DNA of 64,000 bases from Caldovatus sediminis (GTDB lineage: Bacteria > Pseudomonadota > Alphaproteobacteria > Acetobacterales > Acetobacteraceae), in NCBI RefSeq assembly GCF_014644455.1, contig NZ_BMKS01000001.1, positions 186,001 to 250,000 on the forward strand, in the 5' to 3' direction. Below the pieces are notes generated by a model. It was given only the letters and a program-made list of their open reading frames with translations, was not told the origin of the DNA and did not search any database. Made by a program: the position numbers and the translations under genes. Of this stretch, positions 19,392-29,152 are shown piece after piece (the first letter of the stretch is position 1; every line of letters begins with the position of its first letter).

Positions 19392-20192
19392 ATGAGCCAG
19401 ACCGCCGCAACGCCGGAGGGCGCGCCCGTCGCCTCCGCCGCCCACACGGACGCGCCGCCGGCGATCCTGCTCGACCGGGTCAACAAGTGGTTCGGCGCGC
19501 TGCACGTGCTGCGCGACGTCTCGCTCGCCGTCGCGCCGGGCGAGCGGGTGGTGGTCTGCGGGCCTTCGGGCAGCGGCAAGTCCACCATGATCCGCTGCAT
19601 CAACCGCCTCGAGAAGCACCAGGAGGGGCGGATCGTCGTGGACGGCATCGAGCTCACCGACGACCTGCGCGCGCTCGACGCCATCCGGCGCGAGGTCGGC
19701 ATGGTGTTCCAGAGCTTCAACCTGTTCCCGCACCTCACCGTGCTCGAGAACTGCACCCTCGCGCCGATCTGGGTGCGCCGCATGCCGAGGAAGGAGGCCG
19801 AAGAGCTGGCGATGGAGCTGCTCACCCGGGTGAAGATCCCGGAGCAGGCGCTGAAGTACCCGGGCCAGCTCTCTGGCGGGCAGCAGCAGCGCGTGGCGAT
19901 CGCGCGCGCGCTCTGCATGCGGCCGAAGATCATGCTGTTCGACGAGCCGACCTCCGCGCTCGACCCCGAGATGATCAAGGAGGTGCTCGACGTGATGGTC
20001 GAGCTGGCCGAGACCGGCATGACCATGATGGTGGTCACGCACGAGATGGGCTTCGCGCGCCAGGTCGCCGACCGGGTGGTGTTCATGGACCGCGGCGAGA
20101 TCGTCGAGGTCGGCACCCCCGACGAGATCTTCAACGACCCGAAGACAGACCGGCTGCGGCTGTTCCTCAGCCAGATCCTCAGGGAACACTGA
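19392..20192 (+). CDS. aapP: General L-amino acid ABC transporter ATP-binding protein AapP
   Basis: A 266-residue ATPase of the polar amino acid family. Walker A is GPSGSGKST (about residue 57), the signature [15 protein letters not shown], Walker [15 protein letters not shown] and the switch His in VTHEMGFAR. The first 25 residues are a low-complexity extension. A GGGAGG site precedes ATG 19392. Last gene of aapJQMP; kup follows after 94 bp. Confidence 0.96.
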   Translation: MSQTAATPEGAPVASAAHTDAPPAILLDRVNKWFGALHVLRDVSLAVAPGERVVVCGPSGSGKSTMIRCINRLEKHQEGRIVVDGIELTDDLRALDAIRREVGMVFQSFNLFPHLTVLENCTLAPIWVRRMPRKEAEELAMELLTRVKIPEQALKYPGQLSGGQQQRVAIARALCMRPKIMLFDEPTSALDPEMIKEVLDVMVELAETGMTMMVVTHEMGFARQVADRVVFMDRGEIVEVGTPDEIFNDPKTDRLRLFLSQILREH

Positions 20193-20286
20193 GCGGGAGC
20201 GCGGCGCACGCGCGGGCACGCGGGCGGCGAATGCGCTTGCCGCACGCAGGCGGACGGCCTATGCCCCGCCCGCCCGGGCATCCCAG

Positions 20287-22212
20287 ATGAGCGACGCACA
20301 CCTCCCCTCCGCAGGCGGCCGCGCCCTGTCGCCGGCCACGGGCGCGCCCGGCGCCGGGCGCCCGCTCACGGCGGGCCTGCTGCTCGGCGTGCTCGGCGTC
20401 GTCTACGGCGACATCGGCACCTCGCCGCTCTACGCGGCGCGCGCCTCGCTCCTCCTGTTCGGTCCCGAGATCGGCCGCGCCGACATCCTCGGCGTCCTCA
20501 GCATGATCGTCTGGGCGCTGATCCTGACGGTCACGGTGAAGTACATCGTCTTCATCCTGCGCGCCGACAACCGCGGCGAGGGCGGGATCCTGGCGCTGAT
20601 GGCGCTGGCCATGCGCGCGGCGCGGGACGAGCGCGGGCGATGGCTGGTCGCGCTGGTCGGCATCGCCGGCGCGTCGCTGTTCTTCGGCGACGGCACCATC
20701 ACGCCGGCGATCTCGGTGCTGTCGGCGATCGAGGGGCTGAAGGTGGTGGATCCCGCCTTCGAGGAGTTCGTGGTGCCGCTCTCGGTCGCGGTCATCCTGG
20801 CGCTGTTCCTCGTGCAGTACCGCGGCACCGGCACCATGGGCGCGGTGTTCGGGCCGGTCACCGCGGTCTGGTTCGCCGTCCTCGCGCTGCTCGGCCTCGT
20901 CGGCATCGCGCAGCGGCCGGAGGTGCTCGAGGCGCTGTCGCCGCACCACGCGGTCGCCTTCGCCGCCGCCCATCCGCTCGCGACCTTCGTCGCGCTCGGC
21001 TCGGTGGTGCTGGTGGTGACGGGGGCGGAGGCGCTCTACGCCGACATGGGCCATTTCGGCCGCCGGCCGATCCGCGTCGCCTGGCTCTGCTTCGTGCTGC
21101 CGGCGCTGACGCTGAACTACTTCGGCCAGGGGGCGCTGCTGCTCGGCGACCCCGCGGCGATCGCCAACCCGTTCTACCTGCTCGCCCCCGAATGGGGGCG
21201 CCTGCCGCTCGTCTTCCTCGCCACGGCGGCGACCATCATCGCCAGCCAGGCGATGATCTCGGGCGCCTACTCGATCGCGCGCCAGTGCATCCAGATGGGC
21301 TTCCTGCCGCGGCTGATCGTGCGCCACACCTCGGAGACCGAGGAGGGGCAGATCTACATGCCGCAGGTGAACTGGGGGCTGCTCGCCGGGGTGGTCATCC
21401 TGGTGCTGTCGTTCGGCAGCTCGGAGGCGCTCGCCGGCGCCTACGGGCTCGCGGTCACCGGCACCTTCCTCTGCACCTCGACCCTCGCCTTCCTGGTCTT
21501 CCGCCGGCGGTTCGGCTGGCCGCTGCCCTTCGTCGTGCTGGTGTTCGGCCCGCTCTTCCTCCTCGACGCCGGCTACTTCCTCTCCAACGTGCTGAAGATC
21601 CCGCAGGGCGGCTACGTGCCGCTGATCATCGGCGGGGCGCTGTTCGCGATGATGACCACCTGGCACCGCGGGCGGGAGCTGCTGTTCGCCCGCTTCCGCC
21701 AGGACAGCCTGCCGCTCCGCTCCTTCCTCGCCCGGCTGCCGCACAGCCGGACGATCCGGGTGCCGGGCATCGCCGTGTTCATGACCAGCCAGGCCGACTA
21801 CGTGCCGAACGCCCTGCTGCACAACCTCAAGCACAACAAGGTGCTGCACGAGCGCGTGCTGTTCGTCACCGTGCTCAACGAGGACATCCCTGCGGTCCCG
21901 CCGGAACGGCGGCGCGAGGTGACGGAGCTCGCCCCCGACATCCACCGCGTGATCATCCGCTACGGGTTCCAGGAGAGCCCGAACGTCCCGCGGGAACTGG
22001 AGCAGCTCCGCGCCGAGGGCGTCGCCTGGGACGCCATGCAGGCGAGCTACTTCCTCGGGCGCGAGACCGTGGTCGCGGCGGTGGTGCCGAAGATGTCGCG
22101 CTGGCGGCAGTGGCTGTTCGGCCTGATGTCGCGCAACGCGGTGCCGGCGACGGAATTCTTCCGCATCCCCTCGGACCGTGTGGTCGAGCTCGGCGTGCGG
22201 GTGGCGATCTGA
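20287..22212 (+). CDS. kup: Low-affinity potassium transporter Kup
   Basis: The 641-residue KUP/HAK/KT family K+ importer, probably proton-coupled, of the inner membrane. The family mark [14 protein letters not shown] is at about residues 38-51; about 12 helices follow, then a C-terminal soluble domain of about 170 residues (from [11 protein letters not shown]), as in E. coli Kup. Length matches. Likely monocistronic or read through from the aap operon; no operator seen. Confidence 0.95.
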   Translation: MSDAHLPSAGGRALSPATGAPGAGRPLTAGLLLGVLGVVYGDIGTSPLYAARASLLLFGPEIGRADILGVLSMIVWALILTVTVKYIVFILRADNRGEGGILALMALAMRAARDERGRWLVALVGIAGASLFFGDGTITPAISVLSAIEGLKVVDPAFEEFVVPLSVAVILALFLVQYRGTGTMGAVFGPVTAVWFAVLALLGLVGIAQRPEVLEALSPHHAVAFAAAHPLATFVALGSVVLVVTGAEALYADMGHFGRRPIRVAWLCFVLPALTLNYFGQGALLLGDPAAIANPFYLLAPEWGRLPLVFLATAATIIASQAMISGAYSIARQCIQMGFLPRLIVRHTSETEEGQIYMPQVNWGLLAGVVILVLSFGSSEALAGAYGLAVTGTFLCTSTLAFLVFRRRFGWPLPFVVLVFGPLFLLDAGYFLSNVLKIPQGGYVPLIIGGALFAMMTTWHRGRELLFARFRQDSLPLRSFLARLPHSRTIRVPGIAVFMTSQADYVPNALLHNLKHNKVLHERVLFVTVLNEDIPAVPPERRREVTELAPDIHRVIIRYGFQESPNVPRELEQLRAEGVAWDAMQASYFLGRETVVAAVVPKMSRWRQWLFGLMSRNAVPATEFFRIPSDRVVELGVRVAI

Positions 22213-22312
22213 CGCCCAGCCGCCCCCGGGCGCGCCGCGAACCGCGTCCGGCGGCACCGCGTTTCCGCTAGGCTGCCGGCCCGTTGGACGGACGGTGGGC
22301 AGGAGACGCGGG

Positions 22313-22786
22313 ATGGGAAGCGCAGGCGGGGGCGGCGGCACGGCGGCACGGCGCGTCACGGTGACCCTGGCGATGGCGCACGGCCCGGCCTTCCCGGAGG
22401 GCAGCCCCGAGCATCGCTATGAGCTGCGCGTCATTCTCGATTCGCGGGGCGCTCTCGACCCCGGGGCCTGGGCCGCGGATCCGGAGCCCTGGCCGGCGCG
22501 ACGGCTCTGGCCGGGGGAACCTGAGCGGCGTGGCGACGTGCAGTACGATCCCGATTCCGGCTGGTCGCTGCGCCTGTTCGGCGGCGCGGCCGCCCCCGGC
22601 GAGGGGGGCGGCCGGATCGCGGGGCAGGCGTCCGGCGAGGCGGAGCCAGGCGCCGCAGCGGACCTCTCCGACGCGCCGCTCCAGCAATTCCTGCAGGTGC
22701 CCGGCACGATGCGGCCCGGCGAGTACCTCTTGATCACCGAGCCGGATGGGCGCGAGTACGGCTATCGGATCGTCGGGGTCGGCTGA
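22313..22786 (+). CDS. Hypothetical protein
   Basis: A 157-residue soluble protein that I do not recognise. After a Gly-rich start it reads RRVTVTLAMAHGPAFPEGSPEHRYELRVILD and ends with a compact hydrophobic/acidic segment (LQQFLQVPGTMRPGEYLLITEPDGREYGYRIVGVG). AGGAGA lies 8 bases before ATG 22313, and third codon positions are strongly G/C as in neighbours, so it is likely real. Convergent with the following Hsp20 gene. Confidence 0.6.
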   Translation: MGSAGGGGGTAARRVTVTLAMAHGPAFPEGSPEHRYELRVILDSRGALDPGAWAADPEPWPARRLWPGEPERRGDVQYDPDSGWSLRLFGGAAAPGEGGGRIAGQASGEAEPGAAADLSDAPLQQFLQVPGTMRPGEYLLITEPDGREYGYRIVGVG

Positions 22787-22916
22787 CGCCGAGGTCGGCG
22801 ACCATGCCGCCCGCACCGGGGGACGGGGCGGGACGCGGAAGGACCGGCAGGTCGAACCGCCGGCCCCGGCCACGCCGCGTGACGCCGGATGCGGCCGCTC
22901 CGGCGCCGTGCGAGGG

Positions 22917-23399
22917 TCAGGCCGCCCTGGCGGGCTCCCCCTGCTGGTCGTTGGCGAGCGCCGGACGCTGCTGCGGCGCGCCTGCCTGGATGGCGATGCG
23001 GCGCGGCTTCAGCGCCTCGGGCACGACGCGCTCGAGCTCGATGTGCAGGAGCCCGTTCTCGAGCCGGGCGCCCTTCACGACGATGTGGTCGGCGAGGACG
23101 AAGCGGCGCTCGAAGGCGCGGCCGGCGATGCCGCGGTGCAGGAAGCTGCGGCCCTCGTCGGACTGGGACGCCTTGCCGGCGACGCTGAGCGTGTTCTCGC
23201 GCACCGTCACCTCGAGGTCGTCGGGGCCGAAGCCGGCGACCGCCATGGTGAGGACATAGGTGTCCTCGCCGGTCTTCTCGATGTTGTAGGGCGGGTAGCC
23301 GTTCGCGGCCTCCGACACGCGCGCCATGTCGAGCTGGCGGACGAGCCGGTCGAAGCCGATCGCGGTGCGGAACAGGGGAGAGAAGTCGAACGCGTTCAT
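22917..23399 (-). CDS. Small heat-shock protein, Hsp20 family (IbpA-like)
   Basis: The 160-residue ATP-independent holdase binds unfolding proteins in the cytoplasm. The alpha-crystallin domain spans about residues 36-130: YPPYNIEKTGEDTYVLTMAVAGFGPDDLEVTVRENTLSVAGK, then FLHRGIAGRAFERRFVLADHI and the GARLENGLLHIELER strand. The IxI tail motif is represented by RRIAI. ATG 23399 has GGAGGAGG at 6-base spacing, and this site is buried in a predicted hairpin (see 23405-23425). A second Hsp20 is at 38876-39352. Confidence 0.93.
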   Translation of the reverse strand: MNAFDFSPLFRTAIGFDRLVRQLDMARVSEAANGYPPYNIEKTGEDTYVLTMAVAGFGPDDLEVTVRENTLSVAGKASQSDEGRSFLHRGIAGRAFERRFVLADHIVVKGARLENGLLHIELERVVPEALKPRRIAIQAGAPQQRPALANDQQGEPARAA

Positions 23400-23404
23400 C
23401 GGGA

Positions 23405-23425
23405 ACCTCCTCCGAGAAGCAAGGT
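23405..23425 (-). promoter_or_regulatory. ROSE-like RNA thermometer hairpin over the hsp20 ribosome binding site
   Basis: On the minus strand the transcript reads ACCUUGCUU, CUCG loop, then GAGGAGGU. ACCUU pairs with GAGGU, G at 23420 is bulged, and CUU pairs with GAG, burying the Shine-Dalgarno bases at 23406-23413. The UUGCU opposite the SD with one unpaired G is the hallmark of ROSE elements that control alpha- and gammaproteobacterial small heat-shock genes. Function inferred from structure. Confidence 0.6.
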
Positions 23426-23532
23426 CCGTTGCGGCTGCGTCCCGGCCGGGCGGCGTCCCCCGGGGATCCCCATGCGGGCGACCCGATCCGGTCCGCACCG
23501 GCAGCCCCGATCGGGCGCCGCCGGCGCCCTCG

Positions 23533-23560
23533 AATTGGCGCGCGCCGCCCCCGGTTCAAG
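23533..23560 (-). promoter_or_regulatory. Candidate RpoH (sigma-32) promoter for hsp20
   Basis: On the minus strand the -35 box CTTGAA (23560-23555) is a perfect heat-shock consensus; after 16 bases comes CCAATT (23538-23533), a fair alphaproteobacterial -10. This would give a leader of about 125 nt ending in the thermometer hairpin. The rest of 23400-23727 shows no gene. Confidence 0.4.
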
Positions 23561-23727
23561 AGAGGCGGCGCGTGGAACGGACCGCGGCCGGACGGGAAGT
23601 CGGCCGGACGGAGGCGCCGCTCACCCCGGATCCCGTGGGGCTGGGCGCGACCTACGTCGAGGCCGGGCCGCCGGATGCCGGCCCCGGCCCCCGAGCGCGG
23701 ACCGGCCACGATCCGCGAGATCGGGCC

Positions 23728-23961
23728 TCAGCCCTTCTTGCGGCTGCCGATGCCGGCGAAGCGCTTGTTGAACTTGGCGATCTGTCCGCCGGTGTCGAGC
23801 ACCACGCGCTGCTGGCCGGTCCAGGCCGGGTGCGACTTCGGGTCCACGTCGAGGCGCAGCGTGTCGCCCGGCTTGCCGTAGCAGGACCGGGTGGTGAAGC
23901 TGGTGCCGTCGGTCATGACGACGGTGATCTCGTGGTACTCGGGGTGCGTGTTCGGCTTCAT
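23728..23961 (-). CDS. rpmE: 50S ribosomal protein L31
   Basis: A 77-residue ribosomal protein of the large subunit. Family marks are [35 protein letters not shown] and [10 protein letters not shown]. It has only one cysteine, so it is the zinc-free form usual in alphaproteobacteria. The ATG at 23961 has CGAGCAGCCTCCG upstream with a weak AGCCTCC context. Likely its own transcription unit. Confidence 0.96.
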   Translation of the reverse strand: MKPNTHPEYHEITVVMTDGTSFTTRSCYGKPGDTLRLDVDPKSHPAWTGQQRVVLDTGGQIAKFNKRFAGIGSRKKG

Positions 23962-24170
23962 CGGAGGCTGCTCGCGGAGTTCGGGGCGGCCGATGCCGAC
24001 CGGCCGCCGGGGCGGAGCGGGGCCTATAGGGGAAAGCGGCGGGCGCGGCAACCGCGCACGGCCGGCGCCCGGAGCGGATCGCGAACGGCCCGGAACGGCC
24101 GGGCGCGCGGATCCGTCGACGGACAACGGGCGAGGACCGTTGCCGCGAGCGCCCCCGAGCGGAACCGGCC

Positions 24171-24174
24171 CTAG
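24171..24174. repeat. Left target-site duplication CTAG
   Basis: CTAG directly before the left inverted repeat; identical CTAG follows the right repeat at 25194-25197. IS481-type elements are known to prefer and duplicate a CTAG core. Removing the element and one copy restores ...GGCC-CTAG-GCCGGG. Confidence 0.75.
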
Positions 24175-24200
24175 GTGTTTGATCCCGGGGTTTGATGGTG
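24175..24200 (+). repeat. Left terminal inverted repeat of the IS
   Basis: Starts GTGTTTGATCCCGGGGTTTG and matches the complement of 25168-25193 at 21 of 26 positions; mismatches are at positions 7, 8, 15, 16 and 21. Confidence 0.8.
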
Positions 24201-24231
24201 CAGTCTTTTCCCAGGCATGGAAGGACGCGCT

Positions 24232-25197
24232 ATGGGCCAGGTTCTCCACGGGAGCGCCCGCACGACAGAGGCGGTCCGTCGCGCGATCCAGCATAGTCAA
24301 GCGAGCCTGAGGGACCTGGCTCGGCGCTTCGGCGTCAACCCGAAGACCATCGCCAAGTGGCGCAAGCGCTCCTCAGTGGCCGACCAGCCCACCGGCCCGA
24401 AGGCGCCGCGCTCAACCACCCTGTCCGCAGAGCAGGAAGCCATCATTGTGGCCTTCCGCCGGCACACGTTACTGCCGCTGGACGACTGCCTCTACGCCTT
24501 GCAGCCGACCATCCCGCAACTGACCCGATCCTCGCTGCACCGCTGCCTGCAGCGCCACGGCATCTCCCGCTTGCCCGAGGTCGAGGGCGACAAAGCCACC
24601 AAGAAGGCGTTCAAGGCGTATCCAATCGGCTTCTTTCACATCGACATCGCCGAGGTGCAGACCGCCGAAGGAAAGCTCTACCTCTTCGTAGCCATCGATC
24701 GCACCAGCAAGTTCGCCTTCGCTCAGTTGGTCGAGAGCGCAACGCGCGTCACCGCATCCGCCTTCCTCGAAGCCCTCGTCGCCGCCGTGCCGTACAGGAT
24801 CCACACCGTGCTCACCGACAACGGCATCCAGTTCCGCTTCGCTCCCCGCTACGCCAATGGGCCAACGGCCCGCTACATGACCCACATGTTCGCCATGCGC
24901 TGCCGCGAAAACGGGATCGAGCACCGCTTCACCAAGATCAACCACCCCTGGACCAACGGCCAAGTCGAGCGGATGAACCGCACCATCAAGGACGCCACCG
25001 TCAAGCGCTTCCACTACGAAAGCCACGATCAGCTCCGACGACACCTCGACGACTTCGTCGCCGCCTACAATTTCGGCCGACGTCTCAAGCGCCTCCGGGG
25101 CCTCACGCCTTACGAATTCATCTGCAAGGCATGGGCAGACGACCCGAAACCCTTCACAGCAAATCCACACCACCAAATGCCGGGACTAAACACCTAG
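24232..25197 (+). CDS. IS481-family transposase (DDE, rve domain)
   Basis: The 321-residue transposase has an N-terminal helix-turn-helix ([28 protein letters not shown], about 17-45) and an integrase-like catalytic core. DDE candidates are Asp in FFHIDIAEV, Asp in [11 protein letters not shown] and Glu in [16 protein letters not shown] 24232 (MGQV) was chosen; an in-frame ATG at 24217 exists. The stop TAG at 25195-25197 is not inside the element but in the target duplication CTAG, so termination depends on the target site. Confidence 0.9.
   Translation: MGQVLHGSARTTEAVRRAIQHSQASLRDLARRFGVNPKTIAKWRKRSSVADQPTGPKAPRSTTLSAEQEAIIVAFRRHTLLPLDDCLYALQPTIPQLTRSSLHRCLQRHGISRLPEVEGDKATKKAFKAYPIGFFHIDIAEVQTAEGKLYLFVAIDRTSKFAFAQLVESATRVTASAFLEALVAAVPYRIHTVLTDNGIQFRFAPRYANGPTARYMTHMFAMRCRENGIEHRFTKINHPWTNGQVERMNRTIKDATVKRFHYESHDQLRRHLDDFVAAYNFGRRLKRLRGLTPYEFICKAWADDPKPFTANPHHQMPGLNT
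25168..25193 (-). repeat. Right terminal inverted repeat of the IS
   Basis: Complement reads GTGTTTAGTCCCGGCATTTG and onward; pairs with 24175-24200. It overlaps the last nine codons of the transposase. Confidence 0.8.
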
Positions 25198-25700
25198 GCC
25201 GGGGGCAGCAGGCGGCGCGCCAGGGCCAGGGCCGCGTCCACCGTCGCCGCCCGCACCGCGGCGCGGTCGCCGGGGAAGACGTGGCGCTCCACCTCGGTCG
25301 CGGCGCCACCGCGCCGGGCCGCGCCGACGAAGACCAGCCCGACCGGCTTGGCGGGAGTCGCCCCGCCGGGACCGGCGATGCCGGTGCAGCTCAGCGCCAG
25401 GTCGGCGCCGGTCTCGCGGACCGCGCCCTCCGCCATGGCGCGCGCGACCTCCGCACTCACCGCGCCGACACTCTCGAGCAGCGCCGCCGGCACGCCGACC
25501 ATGCGGGTCTTCATCGCGTTCGAGTAGGCGACGAAGCCGCCCACCACCACGGCGGAGCTGCCGGCGATCGCGGTCAGCGCCGCGGCGATCAGCCCGCCGG
25601 TGCAGCTCTCGGCAGTGGCGAGAGTGAGGCCGCGCGCCGCCATCGCGGCGAGCAGGGCGCGGGCCTCGTCGAGCGTGGTCGCGGGAAGCAGCGGCGCCAT
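25194..25700 (-). CDS. pncC: Nicotinamide-nucleotide amidohydrolase (CinA C-terminal domain family)
   Basis: A 168-residue stand-alone CinA-C/PncC enzyme, which deamidates NMN to NaMN for NAD recycling. Key motifs are [56 protein letters not shown] and [11 protein letters not shown]. The ATG overlaps the pgpA stop (TGATG). The stop codon TAG is the complement of the first three bases of the CTAG target duplicate, so the IS inserted without changing the protein but separated the gene from its native terminator region. Confidence 0.93.
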   Translation of the reverse strand: MAPLLPATTLDEARALLAAMAARGLTLATAESCTGGLIAAALTAIAGSSAVVVGGFVAYSNAMKTRMVGVPAALLESVGAVSAEVARAMAEGAVRETGADLALSCTGIAGPGGATPAKPVGLVFVGAARRGGAATEVERHVFPGDRAAVRAATVDAALALARRLLPPA

Positions 25701-26191
25701 CAGTTCAGCACTCCCGGCCAGTAGTGGTGGAACAGCATCAGCCCCGCCGCGGCGAGCGCGCCGGCGACGAGGTCGTCGAGCATCACGCCGAGCGCCCCCC
25801 CCAGGCGGTCGGCCCACCCCACCGGCCCCGGCTTCAGGATGTCGAGGGCGCGGAACAGGGCGAAGGCCATGACCAGGCCGGCGGCGCCGGCATCGAGCGG
25901 CAGGCCGGCGAGGGCGATGAGCTGGCCGGCCGCCTCGTCCACGACGATCCAGCTCGGATCGGGCACGCCCGGCCGCTCCCGCAGCGCCTGGCGCGTCGCC
26001 CACCAGCCGATCGCCGCCACCAGCAGGCCGAGCACGAGGCAGGCCAGGGGTCCCAGCAGCACCGCGGGGAGCACCAGCATCGCGCCCCAGGTGCCCGGAA
26101 AGACGCGGACGAGGCCGATGCCTCCCATCGTGGCGACGACGAAGGCCGGCGTGACGCCCGGCCCCTTCGGGGGGACCGCCTCGCCGCTCAC
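25700..26191 (-). CDS. pgpA: Phosphatidylglycerophosphatase A
   Basis: The 163-residue membrane enzyme dephosphorylates phosphatidylglycerol phosphate in phospholipid synthesis. Motifs: [19 protein letters not shown] near the start, then [16 protein letters not shown] and [21 protein letters not shown], all family hallmarks, with about four helices. The GTG start at 26191 overlaps the upstream hydrolase stop (GTGA), indicating translational coupling. Middle gene of the operon. Confidence 0.92.
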   Translation of the reverse strand: MSGEAVPPKGPGVTPAFVVATMGGIGLVRVFPGTWGAMLVLPAVLLGPLACLVLGLLVAAIGWWATRQALRERPGVPDPSWIVVDEAAGQLIALAGLPLDAGAAGLVMAFALFRALDILKPGPVGWADRLGGALGVMLDDLVAGALAAAGLMLFHHYWPGVLN

Positions 26192-27051
26192 GGCATCGCG
26201 CGCAGGAAGGCGTCGAGCTGCGCCGCCGACTCGGGGTCGTTCAGGAGCGGCGGGTGGCCGATCCCGGGCAGGGAGATCAGCACCATGTCGGGGCGGATCC
26301 GCCGCATCCGCTGCACCGTGCCCGCCGAGAGGATCCGGCTTTCCTGGCCCCAGACGAGCAGGAGCGGCACATGGGCGAGCGCCTCGAAATAGGGCCAGAA
26401 CTCGGGCGGCTCGACGCTCAGCACGGCGTCGGCGATCCGGGTGTCCCAGCGCGGGTGCCAGCGCCGGTCCTCGCCCCGGGCGTAGGTCAGCTCGACGAGG
26501 CGCCGCCAGCCCGCGGCATCGCGGATGCCGAGCGGCGGCAGGGTGCGCCGCAGGTGCTCCGCGGCGTCGTCGAGGGTGGCGAAGGCCGGGTCGCGGGCGA
26601 CGAAGTCGCGCACGAATTCGCGGCCCTCGGTCTCGATCCGCGGCCCGATGTCGTTCAGCGCGACGGCGGCGAGCGCGGCCGGGCGCGCCGCCGCGATCGC
26701 CATCGCCATCAGCCCGCCGAAGCTGGTGCCGACCACCACGGCGCGGTGGACATGCAGCGCGGCCATCGCGTCCAGCACGTCGCGCACCGTGTCCTCGGGA
26801 TCGTAGCGCGCGGCGTCCTCCGGGCGCGCGCTCTCGCCGTGGCCGAGGTAGTCGAGCGCGACGACGCGCCGCTCGCCCATGTGCCGCGCGGCGAGGGCCT
26901 GGTAGTCGAGCGCGGTGCGGCAGATGCCGGGCAGGCAGAAGAGCGGGGTGCGGCCCCCGGCCTCGCCCCATTCCGCGGCGCAGAGCGGCAGGCCGTCGCG
27001 CGCGGAGAACCGGATGCGGCGCGGCTGCGGCAGCGGGGGCGCCGCGGTCAC
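26188..27051 (-). CDS. Alpha/beta hydrolase
   Basis: A 287-residue alpha/beta-hydrolase-fold enzyme with nucleophile elbow [20 protein letters not shown] (Ser), the oxyanion segment [13 protein letters not shown], acid [12 protein letters not shown] and His in [13 protein letters not shown]. The natural substrate is unknown; relatives are annotated as esterases, epoxide hydrolases or haloperoxidases. GTG at 27051 overlaps the slt stop (GTGA). Confidence 0.87.
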   Translation of the reverse strand: MTAAPPLPQPRRIRFSARDGLPLCAAEWGEAGGRTPLFCLPGICRTALDYQALAARHMGERRVVALDYLGHGESARPEDAARYDPEDTVRDVLDAMAALHVHRAVVVGTSFGGLMAMAIAAARPAALAAVALNDIGPRIETEGREFVRDFVARDPAFATLDDAAEHLRRTLPPLGIRDAAGWRRLVELTYARGEDRRWHPRWDTRIADAVLSVEPPEFWPYFEALAHVPLLLVWGQESRILSAGTVQRMRRIRPDMVLISLPGIGHPPLLNDPESAAQLDAFLRAMP

Positions 27052-29063
27052 GATCCGTCCCTCAGCCAGCGCGCGAGAGGGTGCTCGAGCGCCGCCGCGG
27101 CCGGGTCGCGGGCGCGGTAGACCACGACGTTCTCGATCACCCGCTGGACGTAGTTGCGCGTCTCGGCGAAGGGGATCAGCTCGATCCAGTCGAGCATCGG
27201 GATCGCGCCGGCGCGCGGATCGCCGTAGGTGCCGAGCCACTCCTCCACCCGCCGCGGGCCGGCATTGTAGGCCGCCGCGGCCAGCGGCAGCGCGCCGTCG
27301 AAGCGCGCCAGCATCTCGTCCAGATAGGCGGCGCCGAGGCGCATGTTGTGCGCCGGGTCGGCGGTGAGCATCGGCAGCGCATGCGGCACGCCGAGGCGGC
27401 GCGCGACCTGCGCCGCGGTGCCGGGCAGGAGCTGCATCAGCCCGCGCGCGTTGGAGCCGGAGACCGCCTCGGTATCGAAATTGCTCTCCTGGCGCGTGAT
27501 CGCGTGGATCACGGCGGGCTCCGGCGAGGCGACCGGCGGCGCGTAGGGCGTCGGCCAGCCCTCGGACAGCATGACGATGCCCTCCGCCCCGGCGCGCCGA
27601 GCCACCCAGACGGCATGGTCCGGTCGGCCGATGGCGATGGCGAGGCGCGCCGCCAGCACCTGTTCGGCCGGTTCCGCCGCGATCTCGCGCAGCCGCAGGA
27701 TGAAGGCGCGGGCGCGGCGGGAGTCGCCGAGATCGGCGAGAGTCACCACCGCCCGCGCCAGCTCCTTCGCCGCGAAGGCGCGCTCCTGCGCGGCGTTGAC
27801 GGGCACCGCCGGGACGGCGGCGATGCGGGCGGCGAGCCGCGCCGCATCCTCGCCCAGCTCGAGCGCGGCGAGCTGGCCGTAATAGGCGGTCGGGAAGGCG
27901 GCGGCGGCGGCGTAGCGCTCGCGCGCGCGGGGCTGGTCGCCGTGCGCGGCGTGGGCGCGGCCCTCCCAGTAGGCGCTGCGCGCGCGGGTGATGGCCGAGC
28001 GGCTGTCCTCGGCGACCGCCGCGAAGTGCCGCGCGGCGCGGGCGGGGTCCCCGAGCCGGCGCAGGGCGATGAAGCCGGCGAGGAACTCGGCTTCCTGGCG
28101 CGGCTCGCCGGGCTCGGTCAGGCCGTGGCCGGCGGCGACCTCGTAGGCGGCGCGCGGCTCGCCGAGGCGGAGGAGCTTGCGGGAGAGGATGTGCCGCTCG
28201 ATCCAGACGGCGCGGGCCGGCCCGTCCGCCATGCCGCGCTGCGCGGCCGGCCCCTCGGCCCGCCAGAGGGCAGCGGCCTCGAGGTCGCGGTCGCGCCGGC
28301 GGAGCCACCGGGCGCGGGCGTAGAGCAGGCCGAGATCGCCGCCCACCGCCACGTCCGGCGCCAGCGCCTCGGCCTCGGGCCGGTCGGTCAGCGCGGCGAC
28401 GGCGGATTGGGCCGCGGCCCGGCGGACGCCATCGAGCCGGGCCGCCTGGCGCGCGGCGGCGGAGGCGTCGTGGGAGAAGAGCAGCCGGCGGAAGCGCCGC
28501 GCGTGGTCCTCGGCAGAGAGCAGCCCGGCGTTGCGGGCGAGGAAGGCGTCCTCCGCGGGGCCGTTCGGCGCGGCCTCGAGCCAGGCGGCGCGGAGCAGGG
28601 CGGCGGCCTCCTCGGCCCGTCCGGCGCGGGTGAGGGCATCGGCGAGGCGCTGGGCGGCCTCCAGCGTGCGGATCGTCCTCGGCCGCAGGGCGAGCCAGCG
28701 CAGGGCGAGGGCGTCGTCCGGCTCGGCCGCCAGCGCCTCCTCGGCGCGGCGGGCGAGGCCTTCCTGGAAGGGCCAGTCCGGATTGGCCTCGACGAAGCCG
28801 ACGATCTCGGCCGCGGTCGCCGGGGCGCCGCGGCTGTGGAGCCGGGTCCAGGTGACGATCTTGCGCGCCAGCGGATCGGCCTCGGCGGCGAGGCCGTCCG
28901 CCTCGGACCATCGCTGGGCGGCGGCGGCGGCGAGGGCCAGGCGGCCGGCGCCGCGCGCCGCCTCCGACGCCCAGGGCTGGGCCGGGGCTTCGGTGGCCGG
29001 GGCGACGAGCAGAAGCGCGGCGAGGGCGGCGAGGACGGGACGGAATCGGCGGCGTCGCTGCAT
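27048..29063 (-). CDS. slt: Soluble-type lytic murein transglycosylase
   Basis: The 671-residue periplasmic enzyme cleaves peptidoglycan to 1,6-anhydromuropeptides. After a signal peptide ([28 protein letters not shown]) come about 430 residues of alpha-helical, Ala-rich superhelix, then the GH23 SLT domain with [30 protein letters not shown] (catalytic Glu in QES) and [16 protein letters not shown] 29063 was chosen over 29081. First gene of the slt-hydrolase-pgpA-pncC operon, divergent from dapA; slt-dapA-smpB adjacency is common in alphaproteobacteria. Confidence 0.93.
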   Translation of the reverse strand: MQRRRRFRPVLAALAALLLVAPATEAPAQPWASEAARGAGRLALAAAAAQRWSEADGLAAEADPLARKIVTWTRLHSRGAPATAAEIVGFVEANPDWPFQEGLARRAEEALAAEPDDALALRWLALRPRTIRTLEAAQRLADALTRAGRAEEAAALLRAAWLEAAPNGPAEDAFLARNAGLLSAEDHARRFRRLLFSHDASAAARQAARLDGVRRAAAQSAVAALTDRPEAEALAPDVAVGGDLGLLYARARWLRRRDRDLEAAALWRAEGPAAQRGMADGPARAVWIERHILSRKLLRLGEPRAAYEVAAGHGLTEPGEPRQEAEFLAGFIALRRLGDPARAARHFAAVAEDSRSAITRARSAYWEGRAHAAHGDQPRARERYAAAAAFPTAYYGQLAALELGEDAARLAARIAAVPAVPVNAAQERAFAAKELARAVVTLADLGDSRRARAFILRLREIAAEPAEQVLAARLAIAIGRPDHAVWVARRAGAEGIVMLSEGWPTPYAPPVASPEPAVIHAITRQESNFDTEAVSGSNARGLMQLLPGTAAQVARRLGVPHALPMLTADPAHNMRLGAAYLDEMLARFDGALPLAAAAYNAGPRRVEEWLGTYGDPRAGAIPMLDWIELIPFAETRNYVQRVIENVVVYRARDPAAAALEHPLARWLRDGS

Positions 29064-29152
29064 GCGGGGACTGTAGGCCAAACGCCGCGCCCTTGTCCCC
29101 CGTGCGCCCGGTGACTAGCTTCCTCTCTCGCCGGACCGGAGGAGCGCCGACC

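Larger units (their letters stand above)
24175..25193. mobile_element. IS481-family insertion sequence, 1019 bp
   Basis: The element has 26-bp imperfect terminal inverted repeats (24175-24200 and 25168-25193, 21 of 26 matching, starting GTGTTT), flanked by CTAG duplications, and one transposase gene. Its base composition is visibly less GC-rich than neighbours, consistent with transfer. It appears intact. Insertion falls between rpmE and pncC and exactly on the pncC stop codon. Confidence 0.88.

Noticed and set aside
15521-20299. A 1592-codon open frame on the minus strand across the aap operon
   Set aside because: It is antisense to five clearly homologous genes and its translation is Arg/His/Gln-rich shadow sequence, an artefact of high GC.
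22313-23399. Toxin-antitoxin pair formed by the 157-residue hypothetical gene and Hsp20
   Set aside because: The genes are convergent, the second is a standard Hsp20 and the first is not toxin-like.
24469-25176. A 235-codon antisense frame inside the IS
   Set aside because: It is the complement of the transposase with acidic low-complexity translation and no known IS481 counterpart.
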